The notes beneath the pieces were generated by a model. The model did no database searches and was not told where the DNA came from. It saw nothing but the letters and a program-made list of their open reading frames with translations. A stretch of DNA of 64,000 nucleotides from Azospirillum soli (GTDB taxonomy: Bacteria; Pseudomonadota; Alphaproteobacteria; Azospirillales; Azospirillaceae), in NCBI RefSeq assembly GCF_017876165.1, contig NZ_JAGINQ010000006.1, positions 1 through 64,000 of the forward strand. The letters run 5' to 3'. Position 1 is the first letter of the stretch, and each line of letters opens with the position of its first letter. This document shows, piece after piece, positions 1 through 8,962 of the stretch. The translations under genes and the position numbers were made by a program.

Positions 1-70
1 CGGATGCTGGACTCGAACCAGCGACACGCGGATTAACAGTCCGCTGCTCTACCGACTGAGCTAATCCGGA
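1..70 (-). tRNA. tRNA-Asn (anticodon GTT), 3' end cut by window edge
   Basis: The reverse complement reads as a tRNA: 5' acceptor TCCGGAT, D arm AGCTCAGTCGGTAGAGC, an anticodon loop with GTT (+ strand aac at 35-37), and T arm GGTTCGAGTCC. The last acceptor bases, discriminator and any CCA lie left of base 1. Its 3' end faces out of the window, so an element integrated at this tRNA would lie to the left, not in this window. Confidence 0.95.
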
Positions 71-389
71 ACGGAGGCCGGCTTATACGGAGCCGGTGCC
101 GTGGACGCAAGCACGAACCTCCGCGCGGCCGGAGAGGGAGCGAAGGTTCCGGTCCTCGCGGGTCCGCAACGATCGCGGCGCGCGGCTCAGTTTGGCTTCG
201 CCACGCCGTGGCGGCGCCGATAGCTCTCCACCCTGCCCGGCGGCACGTCCTTGGGAAAGCACAGGGGCGCCCGCCCGCCCGGCCGGCTGTAGGCGCTGGT
301 GCCGCCGCACCGCCGCCCGTTCCGCATCGTGTTGAAGGGGCACGGGCAGGTGCCGGGATAGGCGTATTGTCGACCGCCAAGCCGGCCGT

Positions 390-791
390 TCAGCGCTTCC
401 GCCCCAGGCCGAGGGACTTCGCCATGTCCGAGCGGGCCGCCGCATCGTTCGGCGCCACCATTGGGTACTCCGGCGGCAGGCCCCAGCGGGCGCGGTGCTC
501 GTCCGGCGACAGGTTGTGGGTCGAGCGCAGAGAGCGCTTGAGCATCGTCAGCGTCTTCCCGTCCTCCAGGCAGACGATGTGGTCGGGGGTGACGGACTTG
601 CGGATCGGGACGGCCGGTGTCGGCTTCACCGCCGGCGCGGACGGAACCGCCGGTTGCCCAAGCCCCGCCACGGCATCGCGGACCGCGGCGATGAGGGCGG
701 GCATGGCGCCGACGGCAACGGTGTGGTTGCCGACGGAGGCCGCGACAACGGCGGCGGTCAGGTCGGCGATGCTGGTGGAGGGCTGCGACAT
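390..791 (-). CDS. MucR/Ros-family transcriptional regulator
   Basis: 133 residues. The C-terminal half carries the MucR/Ros signature (CLEDGKTLTMLKR, then RWGLPPEYPMVAPNDAA, ending GLGRKR). This family binds AT-rich operators and globally regulates surface polysaccharide, motility and cell-cycle genes in alphaproteobacteria. The start at 791 (MSQPSTS) follows a GGGGA-type ribosome-binding site and gives the normal family length; the open frame extends further upstream without resemblance. The second zinc-finger cysteine is Asp and the first histidine is Ser, so the classical C2H2 site is incomplete. Such ligand-poor members are known in the family. It stands alone, next to the tRNA. Confidence 0.85.
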   Translation of the reverse strand: MSQPSTSIADLTAAVVAASVGNHTVAVGAMPALIAAVRDAVAGLGQPAVPSAPAVKPTPAVPIRKSVTPDHIVCLEDGKTLTMLKRSLRSTHNLSPDEHRARWGLPPEYPMVAPNDAAARSDMAKSLGLGRKR

Positions 792-995
792 GGAAAGGTC
801 CCCGGCCAATGGTGTGCGCAAGAACGATCCACGTTGCCTGAGCTTGGCAACCGACGGGAGAACGGATCGTAAGGGGTGCACGGAGGCCGTCCGCGCCCTT
901 TCATTGCCCTTCTGGACGTCTGTCTGCACTTGGCCCGGCGCCCATCTCACGTGGAGGCCACGCCGCCCCGCGCGGCGAGAATCGGAGGATGGACG

Positions 996-1091
996 ATGTC
1001 GATGCGAACCGCTCGAGACTCACGGGCCGAAAAGCGGAAGGCAAGCCGCAAGGCCAAACTGCGGCGGAAACGGGCCGCGAGGAACCGTTGA
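996..1091 (+). CDS. Small, very basic hypothetical protein (31 aa)
   Basis: ATG at 996 is preceded by GGAGG at 983-987 with good spacing. The product is almost entirely Arg/Lys/Ala. No family is recognised. It could be a nucleic-acid-binding microprotein or a chance ORF in GC-rich DNA; the ribosome-binding site is the main support. Confidence 0.35.
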   Translation: MSMRTARDSRAEKRKASRKAKLRRKRAARNR

Positions 1092-1201
1092 CGTCAAGCG
1101 GCTTTGCAACGGTTTGCCCGCTGCGCGACAGTCGGTTCGACTCGGTCCATGCGTGATGTCCGCGAGGACCGTGGCCCCCTTGGCCGCCGCCCCGACACGG
1201 T

Positions 1202-1519
1202 TCAGCGGCACCATGGATTGGTCACATCCAGAGCGTCGTCGTCCGATTGTGCATAGCCACTGCGAGCGAGCGTCGCTCCGACATCAACACCCGCCCCGTT
1301 CATGACCCGGGCCTTAAACCGGCTTCCCTGCGGGCCGGGCGACACGTCATAGACCGTGACGGGTTCCATCATCAGCAACGCCTTGGTCGTCTGCAACGCG
1401 AGCAGAGCGCGGGCTGATTCCGCCTCGCACGCCCCGTGGATGGCGGGCGTCGCGACGCTGATGATGCCAATGTCCGTTTTCCCCAGAAGACCCGCAGGCG
1501 CTTCGCTGACGGTATCCCC
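1202..1519 (-). pseudogene. Degenerate staphylococcal-nuclease-like (thermonuclease) protein
   Basis: The frame reads GDT, then GKTDIGIISVATPAIHGACEAE, and ends near GVDVGATLARSGYAQ...PWCR. This follows the SNase layout (DGDT, then DTPEI, then a late G-x-D-V-G-x-x-L and terminal PWC). The acidic residue of the TPE motif, normally catalytic, is Ala. No credible start or signal peptide joins the domain; the upstream reading frame is GC-rich noise. It is most likely an inactive remnant. The resemblance is moderate and an alignment could overturn it. Confidence 0.4.
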
Positions 1520-1846
1520 TGCGCTCTGCGCAGGGGGAGAGCCCCCGAAGGGGGCGCGGCGGCCGTGGCGGTGCACGGTCCCTGGCCGGCCCGCGCCGAA
1601 CGTTCGAACGCGTGTGCCGCTGTGGTGGACGGCAAGCACCCGCTGAGCAGCGCCAAGGCTCCAGCGCGCGGGCGATCCCACCGCATGCCCCCTTATTGTG
1701 CCAAGTGTCGGCGCAAGCGCCTGACCGCGGGAGCGTTGGCCGCTGGTCGCCGGCGGCGTGCCATGGCGCTCGGCGCGGTCGGCCCCCATAGAACACCGAA
1801 GGGACGATTCGCACCGCGGCCGGCCGCACCGGGGTGCTGGGCCGCG

Positions 1847-3334
1847 TCAGAGCACCAGTGGCTCATTGGCTGCCATCGCGTGGGTGAACGCATCAAGCGT
1901 GGCGAACCGAAGGCGGGTGCCAAGGAACCCCGCAAAGTCACCCAGCCCAGCCATGACCGCGGACGGGTCACCGCGGTCGATGCCGTAGTCCAGGACATGA
2001 AAAATCCCCGCCAGAGCGCGGTCCCGTTCCGCCAGAACGCTGTCGATCCGCGCTTCCAGGTCCATCCGTTGCCGACGAAGCTCGGCCGCTGCCGCCTCGG
2101 CCAGGGCCATCACCCGTTCCGCTTCCGCCTTGTCCAGACGGGCCGTCTTGAAGATCGCGATGCACGATTGGTACACGGCGGCGGTCACGATGCTCGCGGC
2201 GGTGGCCGCCAGGATGACGGGCACGCTGATCGGCGCGCTGACGCCGGCGACGGTGATGGTGACCGCGCCGGCTTGTCCGAAGGCCGCCGCGGCTGCTCCA
2301 CCCGCGTAAAAGCTGGCCAGCGTCGTGCAGCCGGTTTGCCCCAGAGCCTCCGCAGCCTCGTCGGGCGTCATGTTGCCTTTGACAAGGTGATAAATGGATC
2401 GGCCGACCTCGACCACCGCCGTGGCGGCCACCGCGGCCGGAGCGCCGGTCCGCAGCGCCTGCACCCCGGCTTTTTCGGCGGCGGTCCGGATCGTGACGGC
2501 CAGCGCCGCCTGGCCGGCCGCCCGGGCGGTGGCGGAGCCGGTCTCCGCCGCGATGGCCTTGGCGGCGGTGGACGCATCGGTTTGTCCCCGGGCCAGCTGC
2601 ACCGAGTGGCGAATCACCGAGACCGTGCCGCCGATGACGGCGGCGCCGAGGGCCGCCGACCCGGCCGTCACCACGACCTCCTTGCCATAAGCTTTCAGCT
2701 GAAGCTCGAGGTGATAGCGCTTCCCGTCGCTCACCGTCTGCGTGACATCGTCCCGGCTCACACCGGCGCGCAGACGCTTGGCGGCGTCCAGGTAGCGCGC
2801 TTTGGCCTCCGGGTCCGAGCTCCGCTCAGCCAGCTTTAGCATTGCCTCCTTCCACGCCGACACCTCACCGTCGGGAACGGCCAGGTCCATGCCGGCGTAC
2901 TTTTCGTTGGCCAAAGACTTGAGGTTCTGCACGGTGGGGCCGGACAGCAACTTGTCCTGGCGGGCGAGAATGACTTTGCCGTCGACCACGAGGACGGAGT
3001 CCTGTGGCGCGGTGTTGGCCCCTTGGAGGCGCGTGTTTTGCCAGGTGCCCGGCTTGCCCGCCTCGGCGCGGCCGATGTTGTCCTTCAGGTCATTGAGTGT
3101 CTCAAAGACATTGCCGCACGCTTGGGCGCGATGAACCTGTGCCCATCGGGGATCGGCGCTGTTGAGCTTGCCGGCCTCGCTCTCCAGCATCCGCTTCACG
3201 GCCGCCCACCCCGGATCGACCATGTCGGCGGCTCGCGCGGCGTTGGCGCCGGCGTGGGCGGCGAACTGCGTGGTGCCCTGGGCAACGCCGTCCGCGACGG
3301 CGCCGCGCTTCTTCTTCGAAAGCCAGCCGAACAT
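1847..3334 (-). CDS. Hypothetical Gly/Ala-rich hydrophobic protein, last gene of TerB/YkgJ operon
   Basis: 495 residues, family not recognised. The N-terminus is short and basic (MFGWLSKKKRG). The middle (roughly residues 215-390) contains long Ala/Gly/Val runs that could form amphipathic or membrane-inserting helices. A charged, probably coiled segment follows (AEAAAAELRRQRMDLEARID). It starts 15 bases after the stop of the 3350-4432 gene and so is probably co-transcribed with it. Both products share the pattern of charged ends around a glycine-rich hydrophobic core, suggesting they act together at a membrane. No enzyme motif is visible. Confidence 0.8.
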   Translation of the reverse strand: MFGWLSKKKRGAVADGVAQGTTQFAAHAGANAARAADMVDPGWAAVKRMLESEAGKLNSADPRWAQVHRAQACGNVFETLNDLKDNIGRAEAGKPGTWQNTRLQGANTAPQDSVLVVDGKVILARQDKLLSGPTVQNLKSLANEKYAGMDLAVPDGEVSAWKEAMLKLAERSSDPEAKARYLDAAKRLRAGVSRDDVTQTVSDGKRYHLELQLKAYGKEVVVTAGSAALGAAVIGGTVSVIRHSVQLARGQTDASTAAKAIAAETGSATARAAGQAALAVTIRTAAEKAGVQALRTGAPAAVAATAVVEVGRSIYHLVKGNMTPDEAAEALGQTGCTTLASFYAGGAAAAAFGQAGAVTITVAGVSAPISVPVILAATAASIVTAAVYQSCIAIFKTARLDKAEAERVMALAEAAAAELRRQRMDLEARIDSVLAERDRALAGIFHVLDYGIDRGDPSAVMAGLGDFAGFLGTRLRFATLDAFTHAMAANEPLVL

Positions 3335-3349
3335 GGTCCGCTCCTGCGT

Positions 3350-4432
3350 TTAGGCCGTGATCCGGCGCGCTTTGCTTTCGACCGCGCGCGGCAGCGACAG
3401 CACGTCGGTGCAACGCGCGTCGATGGCGCCGTCTTCGCGCAGCAGCGGCGTTTCGAGCAGCCGCTTCATCACGCTGGCGCACTCGTAGGCAAGCCACACG
3501 ATCTGCTGTTGCTGCGGCGTGTAGTCTTTGTAGGACGTGCTTGGCCCTCGCCGTTTCCCGCGGAGGGCGTCGAGCAGGCGCACCAGCAGAGGAGGCCGAT
3601 GGACCGGCGCCGCCGCGATGACGACCTGGAGGGCACCAAGGGTCATCCGGAACGTCCGCTGGAACTGGAGAATGGCCGCCTCGAATTGCCCAGAGACGCG
3701 CGTGATTCCCCGGACGGCGGTCGTTGCCAGCGCCATGTCCTCGGCGGCCTGCCGCGCCTCGGCGAGGTTGGCCCGGGCCTTCGCGAGGTTCGCGTCCGCC
3801 TTGGCCGACATCGCCCAGCCACCGACCAGGAGCGCGGGACCGGCGATCACCCCGCCGAGAACCGCCATGCCGCCCGCCACGCCGGCGCCGCCCGCGGCAA
3901 GGCTTCCCCCGCCCAGCCAAGCGAGGGTCGCGTTGGTGGCCGCCGCCCCGGAAAGAGAGCCGATCGCCACGCCGGTCGAGGACGTGGCGAGCGCGCCAAC
4001 CCCGCCGTACGCCGCCACACCGGCCAGCGCGCCGGAGGCGATGGAGCCCACGGCCGCGCCGCCGAGTTCGGCAAGGCGCAAGGAGGTTTCCTTCAGGGCC
4101 CCCAACTGGTCCGGGCGGACCAGCGTCTTGGCGAGGTCGTCGATGTGGACATTGCCCGTGAGTTCCACGTCTTTGATCCGTTCCATCAGCCGCACAAAGT
4201 CTTTGATGTCGGTTTGCCAGACATCGATCTTCAGCCGACCAAGGTCTTCCAACGCGCTGTTGGCGGCCTCACGCGCGCCCTCGAGCTCGCCTTTGGCGCG
4301 ATCAAACAGGTCGGCGGCTTCTTCGCCGAGGGATTGCGCTTCGCTGTTGGCGCTGCTGGCGTCGAGCATCTTCTTGCCGCCCCACAGGCCAGCGACCACG
4401 GCTCCGCCGATCAGGATTGCGGGAAGGGGCAT
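3350..4432 (-). CDS. Hypothetical glycine-zipper-like hydrophobic protein
   Basis: 360 residues. It begins with one hydrophobic segment (MPLPAILIGGAVVAGLWGG), followed by a charged helical region. A long glycine/alanine core at roughly residues 125-205 (for example LAWLGGGSLAAGG and GGVIAGPALLVGG) resembles glycine-zipper membrane inserts. A Gln/Lys-containing tail closes the protein. It starts immediately after the TerB-like gene stop (stop at 4434, start at 4432) and 15 bases separate it from the next gene. The family is not recognised. Proteins with this core often sit beside TerB-domain genes, from memory, but their function is unknown. Confidence 0.8.
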   Translation of the reverse strand: MPLPAILIGGAVVAGLWGGKKMLDASSANSEAQSLGEEAADLFDRAKGELEGAREAANSALEDLGRLKIDVWQTDIKDFVRLMERIKDVELTGNVHIDDLAKTLVRPDQLGALKETSLRLAELGGAAVGSIASGALAGVAAYGGVGALATSSTGVAIGSLSGAAATNATLAWLGGGSLAAGGAGVAGGMAVLGGVIAGPALLVGGWAMSAKADANLAKARANLAEARQAAEDMALATTAVRGITRVSGQFEAAILQFQRTFRMTLGALQVVIAAAPVHRPPLLVRLLDALRGKRRGPSTSYKDYTPQQQQIVWLAYECASVMKRLLETPLLREDGAIDARCTDVLSLPRAVESKARRITA

Positions 4433-4433
4433 C

Positions 4434-4835
4434 TCAGGCCTCCACTGCCATCAGGGCGGCCGCTTCGCGCATCAGAGCAAATTGGCGAACCACCCAGTTG
4501 CGCAGGACCTCAAACTCGGTCGGCGGAAGGCCGAAGGCGGCCACGATCGTTTCCAGGGCCGATGCTTCGCGGTCGTGGACATGGCCATCGACCAAGCTGA
4601 GACCGATCAGTTCCAGCACGGCGGCAACCTTGGTGGCGCGGGTGTCAAACACCGACGCCGCGTCCGTGATGGACCGCCCGTCCGGCTGCACGGCGGCGGG
4701 AAGCCCCATTTCCGCCTTCATGGCGGCAAGCATGGCCGCTTCTTGATGGGCGACGGCACCGTCGGCCTGGATGATGGTGTCGGCCAGGACAAGGAACGCT
4801 GATTTCTGCCGTTCTTCAAGTTGCGCCAGGAACAC
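4434..4835 (-). CDS. TerB-like (tellurite-resistance/DjlA-type) domain protein
   Basis: 133 residues, nearly all one TerB-like helical domain: FLVLADTIIQADGAVAHQEAAML, then SLVDGHVHDREASALETIVAAFGLP. The ADG...E and DG..HDRE acidic pairs match the metal-binding helices of the family. TerB domains occur in tellurite/phage-stress operons and as modules in membrane-associated stress systems; the reaction, if any, is unknown. The start overlaps the end of the YkgJ-like gene by 20 bases and the stop abuts the next start, so it is part of a tight operon. Confidence 0.75.
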   Translation of the reverse strand: MFLAQLEERQKSAFLVLADTIIQADGAVAHQEAAMLAAMKAEMGLPAAVQPDGRSITDAASVFDTRATKVAAVLELIGLSLVDGHVHDREASALETIVAAFGLPPTEFEVLRNWVVRQFALMREAAALMAVEA

Positions 4836-5142
4836 GTCCGGTTTCCCCTTCTTGCTGCGGTGATGGTGCGGTGCGTGCCCTCAAGGCATCGCAGGCGGCG
4901 CGGGTGGCCGCGTGGTATTCCGACCGTGTTAGCCCACCGACCAGGCCCGCGTCGTACGCGGCGTCGATCCGACACTGCAGTGGACGCTCGGCGTAGACCG
5001 CGCACAACCCGGACGCGTCGTCGAAGTGGCGGCAAACGCCGTCGCCCCGATCCAGCGGCTGGTACAGCGCATGGAGCGCCAGACTTCGGCAGCAGGCGCC
5101 ACAGCGGTCACAGGCGAACGGGGGCATCGCGGCTGACGTCAT
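4816..5142 (-). CDS. YkgJ-family cysteine-cluster protein
   Basis: 108 residues. The family's cysteine pattern is complete: CDRCGACCRSL near the N-terminus, then VCRHFD, LCAVYAERPLQCR. These Cys residues are thought to bind a zinc or iron-sulfur cluster; the biochemical role is unclear. It is the first gene of the leftward operon with the TerB-like protein and the two hydrophobic proteins. Its start at 5142 is followed in-frame by a second Met six codons later (MPPFACDRC), which is a possible alternative start. Confidence 0.85.
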   Translation of the reverse strand: MTSAAMPPFACDRCGACCRSLALHALYQPLDRGDGVCRHFDDASGLCAVYAERPLQCRIDAAYDAGLVGGLTRSEYHAATRAACDALRARTAPSPQQEGETGRVPGAT

Positions 5143-5975
5143 CCACGGGGCCGGTCACTCCAAACAGCGCCCTGGCGTGCGGCCGCCGATCGATGTCCAC
5201 GAGCGCATCCGGGCGGACGCGTGCCGCGACCTGAAGCGATGCCCGCACCTCTCCACCCAACCGGTGGCGGCCACGCGCACCAAGGTGCGTCGTGCGCTGC
5301 GACAATGCCTTCGCTGCGGCTTCATAAAAAAATTCAGGTTCGACCGGCCCGTCGCCCTCTCCCACCGATGCCGCCCGTCGCTTTGGCGGGGCGGCGGCCT
5401 GAGATTGCCACAGGAGCGTGAGCCTGCCCCCGGCCCCCTCCGGTGGGAGGGCGGTTGATTCCTGCGATGGCTTCAACGGGCCGGCGCGATTCACGCTTAA
5501 GCTCATGGTGGGGGTGGCGCTGGGGGATATATCATCGATTTTCTCGCCATCGCGCAACCGTAAGGTTGCAGATACTTCGTGCACGAAGTCAATTTTCTCG
5601 CCACTTCCGTCACCGAAGCATCTTGTGCGCGATCCAATGGCCACGCGCTCAACAAGACGCAAACAGACCATGCCCGGCGCAGATCGGCGTTCCTCGGCGT
5701 TCCTCGGCAGCGTCGTGGCGTGATCAATCGCCTTCGTTGTTCGGCTTCTCGGCCTGCGCGAGCGTGGAAGCGCCGACCGTCGGCGGTCACGGGCCCCTTG
5801 AGCGGCCGGGCAACTGGGCTGTCTGGCAAACGGCAACGGCACGACTTCGTCTGCGACTCAACCTGCTTTCGGGGGATGTTGTCCTCGCCCTCCGAATGCG
5901 TGTATGCCAAAATAGATATACCTCATTTCTGACGCGGGTGGAAGGGAGCTCGCGGCGCTGCCAGGATTGGACCTC
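5143..5975. other. Intergenic region between divergent operons
   Basis: About 830 bases separate the leftward operon (start 5142) from the rightward HNH gene (start 5976). Open frames on both strands look like GC-rich noise. The only structured part is 5538-5603, described separately. Confidence 0.6.
5538..5603. promoter_or_regulatory. Perfect 16-bp palindrome flanked by 12-bp direct repeats
   Basis: ACTTCGTGCACGAAGT at 5574-5589 is its own reverse complement. The 12-mer ATTTTCTCGCCA occurs at 5538-5549 and again at 5592-5603, 54 bp apart, on either side. In an intergenic region this looks like a protein-binding site, perhaps an operator for one of the divergent operons, but no cognate regulator is identified. 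Confidence 0.4.
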
Positions 5976-7064
5976 ATGCCGGACGTGATCGACGCGGTAC
6001 GCGGGTACATTGACCGCCGGGTGTTCGCCCCGGCCTTGGTACACTCAGAGGTGCCTGAGGATGTGAAAAGCACCGTGCGCAATTCCGCGCGGTGGTTGCG
6101 CCAGTTCCGACGGGTTGGCGACTTGCTGCACTACATGGATCGTTTCCGCGGCGCTCCCGAGACCGCCGTCTACACGGGCTTGAAGGCGGCGGGCCTGTCG
6201 ACCTTCGAAGACATCCGGGCTGATCTGCTCGCGCAGTTCGGCGCGTGGCAGACCGACCGCACACGCCTGGATGATTTCGTCGTTGGCGGCACGTACGGAT
6301 CGAGCGAGCTCGTCATCTTCGCCGAAAAGTATGACAACCGCAGCGGCGGCATCTTGCCGATCGGTCCCAAGGACCACCACAAGGCTGTGTTTGTGAAGGC
6401 CACGCTGTCGGGCGGCAAGTATGGCAACCAGTGGCTCGAAGACGGCCAGCGCCTCAAGTATTTCCTGAAGAGCCGAAACAACGTCTTCAAGGAGAGCTAC
6501 TCCGAGAACGCCGCCATCATCAACCATCCCCATGTGCCCGTGTACGCCTTTGTTCGCCACCAGGCGGAAGGGCCGTTTCGACTGGCGGGCTTGTTCAAAA
6601 ACGCAGGCGTCCACACCGAGGAGGATGGCTCCAAATGGTTTGAGCTTGTCCTCCGCTCGCCGGCCGAAACCGACGTGGCGCTTGACGCGCGCGCGTTGCG
6701 GGACGCGCACGAGCGCGAGGTCCGCCGGGCCCAACGCTCCTCCACCGCCGAACGGCGCCAGCGCCTGGCATCGGCGCCACGCGCGCCGGTCACGGTCACC
6801 GTGGTGACCAAGGCGTTTATCCGAAACCCCGACGTTGTGGCGGAGGTGCTGGAGCGCGCGGCTGGGACGTGCGAGGGCTGCGGACACGCCGCGCCCTTCG
6901 CGCGCCGCAGCGACGGGACGCCGTACCTGGAGGTTCATCACAAGGTGCCCCTCGCCGCCGGCGGCGACGACACCGTCGAAAACGCGGTCGCTCTGTGCCC
7001 GAATTGCCATCGCAACGAGCATTACGGCTCGGCGGTGTGGCCGTGGCAGGACCCCGATTCATGA
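5976..7064 (+). CDS. HNH endonuclease with a YDG/SRA-like N-terminal region (McrA-type candidate)
   Basis: 362 residues. The C-terminus is a clear HNH domain: two zinc-type Cys (CEGCGHAAPF), LEVHHKVPLAAGG, ENAVALCPNCHRNEHYG. The HH is in the HNH position and the four Cys form the structural zinc site. The N-terminal 240 residues include KYGNQWLEDGQRLKYFLKSR and INHPHVPVYAFVR, a region resembling base-recognition modules fused to HNH nucleases in modification-dependent restriction enzymes. That part is inference. Start: ATG 5976 with AGGA at 5963-5966, preferred over an in-frame TTG at 5967. Likely substrate: modified or foreign DNA. Confidence 0.8.
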   Translation: MPDVIDAVRGYIDRRVFAPALVHSEVPEDVKSTVRNSARWLRQFRRVGDLLHYMDRFRGAPETAVYTGLKAAGLSTFEDIRADLLAQFGAWQTDRTRLDDFVVGGTYGSSELVIFAEKYDNRSGGILPIGPKDHHKAVFVKATLSGGKYGNQWLEDGQRLKYFLKSRNNVFKESYSENAAIINHPHVPVYAFVRHQAEGPFRLAGLFKNAGVHTEEDGSKWFELVLRSPAETDVALDARALRDAHEREVRRAQRSSTAERRQRLASAPRAPVTVTVVTKAFIRNPDVVAEVLERAAGTCEGCGHAAPFARRSDGTPYLEVHHKVPLAAGGDDTVENAVALCPNCHRNEHYGSAVWPWQDPDS

Positions 7065-7717
7065 TGCGGCGCCCCACCCCACACACCTGAGGCGCCAGGC
7101 GTCGCTCCGGCCGGCGCCAGGGTGGTGAGGGTATGCCTCTCATGCCCCCCACCGGCCACGCGACCGCGGGGTTGGCCGGGCGCTGGGCAACGGTCACGCC
7201 GAGCGGCCCGGAGCGGCGTGTGGGCGCGACGCCGTGCCGGCCCGCTGGACGCACGCCATCCTAACGTGCCGCGCCCAACGCGAGACGGGCGCGCGCCAGC
7301 CAAGGCCGCGGGAGTGCTGGCCCGACGATGCCCTGGAGCTGGCGGAGGCGCTGGTCGCCACGGGGGCGCCGTGCGTGACCGCCCGCGCCCCCATCGTAAG
7401 CCCGTGGCCCCCCAATTGCGGGTCGGCGGCGCGTCGTCGCCGGGGCGCATCGCGGCCCACGTGTCCGCAGCGCCCTCCGGCCACAACGCGGACTCCCTGG
7501 CCGTCTCCTCAGCCCCCGCAGTGTGCTACTCTGGGTTTGGCTCGGCTGGGCGAGTGTGCGCGATGAGAGGGGTGATGGGCCGACACGGTCTGGAACATAC
7601 GGTGGGGCCGACACACGCTCCATCCAGCGGCGTGGGCCCGCGCACGCGGCGCGTCACAAGCGGCTGCGTTTCGGCGGTGGCGCCGAGGACGGCGGCGGTG
7701 ACGCGGACGGTGGCGCG
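7065..7717. other. Intergenic region, no supported gene
   Basis: Open frames here (for example 7122-7721) have biased, low-complexity translations typical of GC-rich non-coding DNA. No RNA gene, terminator hairpin or repeat stands out. Confidence 0.5.
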
Positions 7718-8962
7718 ATGAAGGTGTGCATCCACCGCGGCACCAAGCAAATCGGCGGGTTGTGCATCGAGCTGGAGCACCAGGGCGCGCGGCTGGTTCT
7801 CGACCTTGGGCTGCCGCTCGACGCGGACGCCGCCCTACCGGACCTGCTGCCGCCGGTTGCCGGCTGCCGCGACGCCGACGCCAGCCTCCTCGGCGTGGTG
7901 GTGTCGCACCCGCACCAAGACCATTACGGGCTGGCGCGGCGGCTGCCCGCATCGACCCCGCTGGTCCTGGGGGCCGCGGCCGAGCGCATCATCGCCGCCG
8001 CCGCGCCGTTTGTACCGGGCGGTGTGGTCTTGCGGGCCGCCCGCCACCTCCGCGACGGCGTGCCGCTGGAGATCGGCCCGTTTCGCGTCACGCCCTACCT
8101 GGTGGACCACTCCGCCTACGACGCTTACGCGCTGCTGGTCGAAGCCGGCGGCCGGCGGCTGTTCTACAGTGGCGACCTGCGGGCCCATGGCCGCAAGGCC
8201 GCGCTGTTCGAACGGCTGCTGGCGCGGGCGCCGCGCGGCGTCGACGCCCTGTTGCTCGAGGGGTCGAGCATCGGCCGGCGGCCCGCGGAGGATCGCGTTC
8301 CCACCGAAGCGGACCTGGAGACGGCGCTCGCCGCCCTCGCGCAGGCCACCAGCGGCCCCGTGCTTGTCGGCGCCTCGGCGCAAAACATTGACCGGGTCGT
8401 CACCGTGTTCCGCGCGGCGCGACGCACCGGGCGCCTTTTGGTGATCGACCTGTACGCGGCCGCCATCCTGGCGGCGACGGGCAACCCCAACATCCCGCAG
8501 TCGCACTGGGATGGTGTGCGCCTCTTCGTGCCGGCGTGGCAGCGGCGCGCGATCAAGCGGCAGCGGTTGTTCGACCTTCTGGAGCGCCACGCGCGCCGCC
8601 GGGTGTTCCCCGAAGACCTGGCGGGGTTGGCGCCCAACGCGATGGTCCTGTTCCGCGCCTCCATGGCGAGAGATTGGGAGGAGGCGAACGGCTTGGCGGG
8701 CGCTCGCCTGGTGTGGTCGCAGTGGGGCGGCTACCTGAACGAGCCGGCGGCGGCGGGGCTTGTCGCGTGGTGCAACCGCCTGAGCCTGCCGTTCGATCAC
8801 CTGCACACCTCCGGACACGCGGCGGTGGCCGATTTGCAGCGCCTCGCCGCGGCGCTGACGGCCAAGCGCGTTGTCCCGATCCATTCCTTCGAAACCGCTC
8901 GCTACGCCGAGTTCTTTTCCAAAGTCGCGCGTCACAACGACGGTGAATGGTGGTCCCTATGA
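7718..8962 (+). CDS. Beta-CASP metallo-beta-lactamase (RNase J-like nuclease candidate)
   Basis: 414 residues. The MBL metal motifs are all visible: SHPHQDHYG (HxHxDH), VDHSAYDAY, YSGDLRAHGR (motif with metal Asp), and in the beta-CASP part HTSGHA and PIHSFE (the C-terminal His motifs). This arrangement is that of RNase J/CPSF-type RNA or DNA nucleases, so a two-zinc phosphodiesterase is expected. Start at ATG 7718; the upstream open frame lacks homology. It is the first gene of a four-gene cassette; its stop overlaps the next ATG (ATGA at 8959). Housekeeping RNase J is longer and usually not coupled to a PD-(D/E)XK gene, which points to an accessory role. Confidence 0.85.
   Translation: MKVCIHRGTKQIGGLCIELEHQGARLVLDLGLPLDADAALPDLLPPVAGCRDADASLLGVVVSHPHQDHYGLARRLPASTPLVLGAAAERIIAAAAPFVPGGVVLRAARHLRDGVPLEIGPFRVTPYLVDHSAYDAYALLVEAGGRRLFYSGDLRAHGRKAALFERLLARAPRGVDALLLEGSSIGRRPAEDRVPTEADLETALAALAQATSGPVLVGASAQNIDRVVTVFRAARRTGRLLVIDLYAAAILAATGNPNIPQSHWDGVRLFVPAWQRRAIKRQRLFDLLERHARRRVFPEDLAGLAPNAMVLFRASMARDWEEANGLAGARLVWSQWGGYLNEPAAAGLVAWCNRLSLPFDHLHTSGHAAVADLQRLAAALTAKRVVPIHSFETARYAEFFSKVARHNDGEWWSL

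Noticed and set aside
208..1305. 365-codon forward ORF across the MucR region
   Set aside because: Antisense to the MucR-like gene; translation is Arg/Pro/Ala-rich without domain resemblance, as expected of GC-rich shadow frames.
3023..4600. 525-codon forward ORF opposite the hydrophobic genes
   Set aside because: Shadow of the leftward operon, whose genes have conserved domains and abutting starts and stops.
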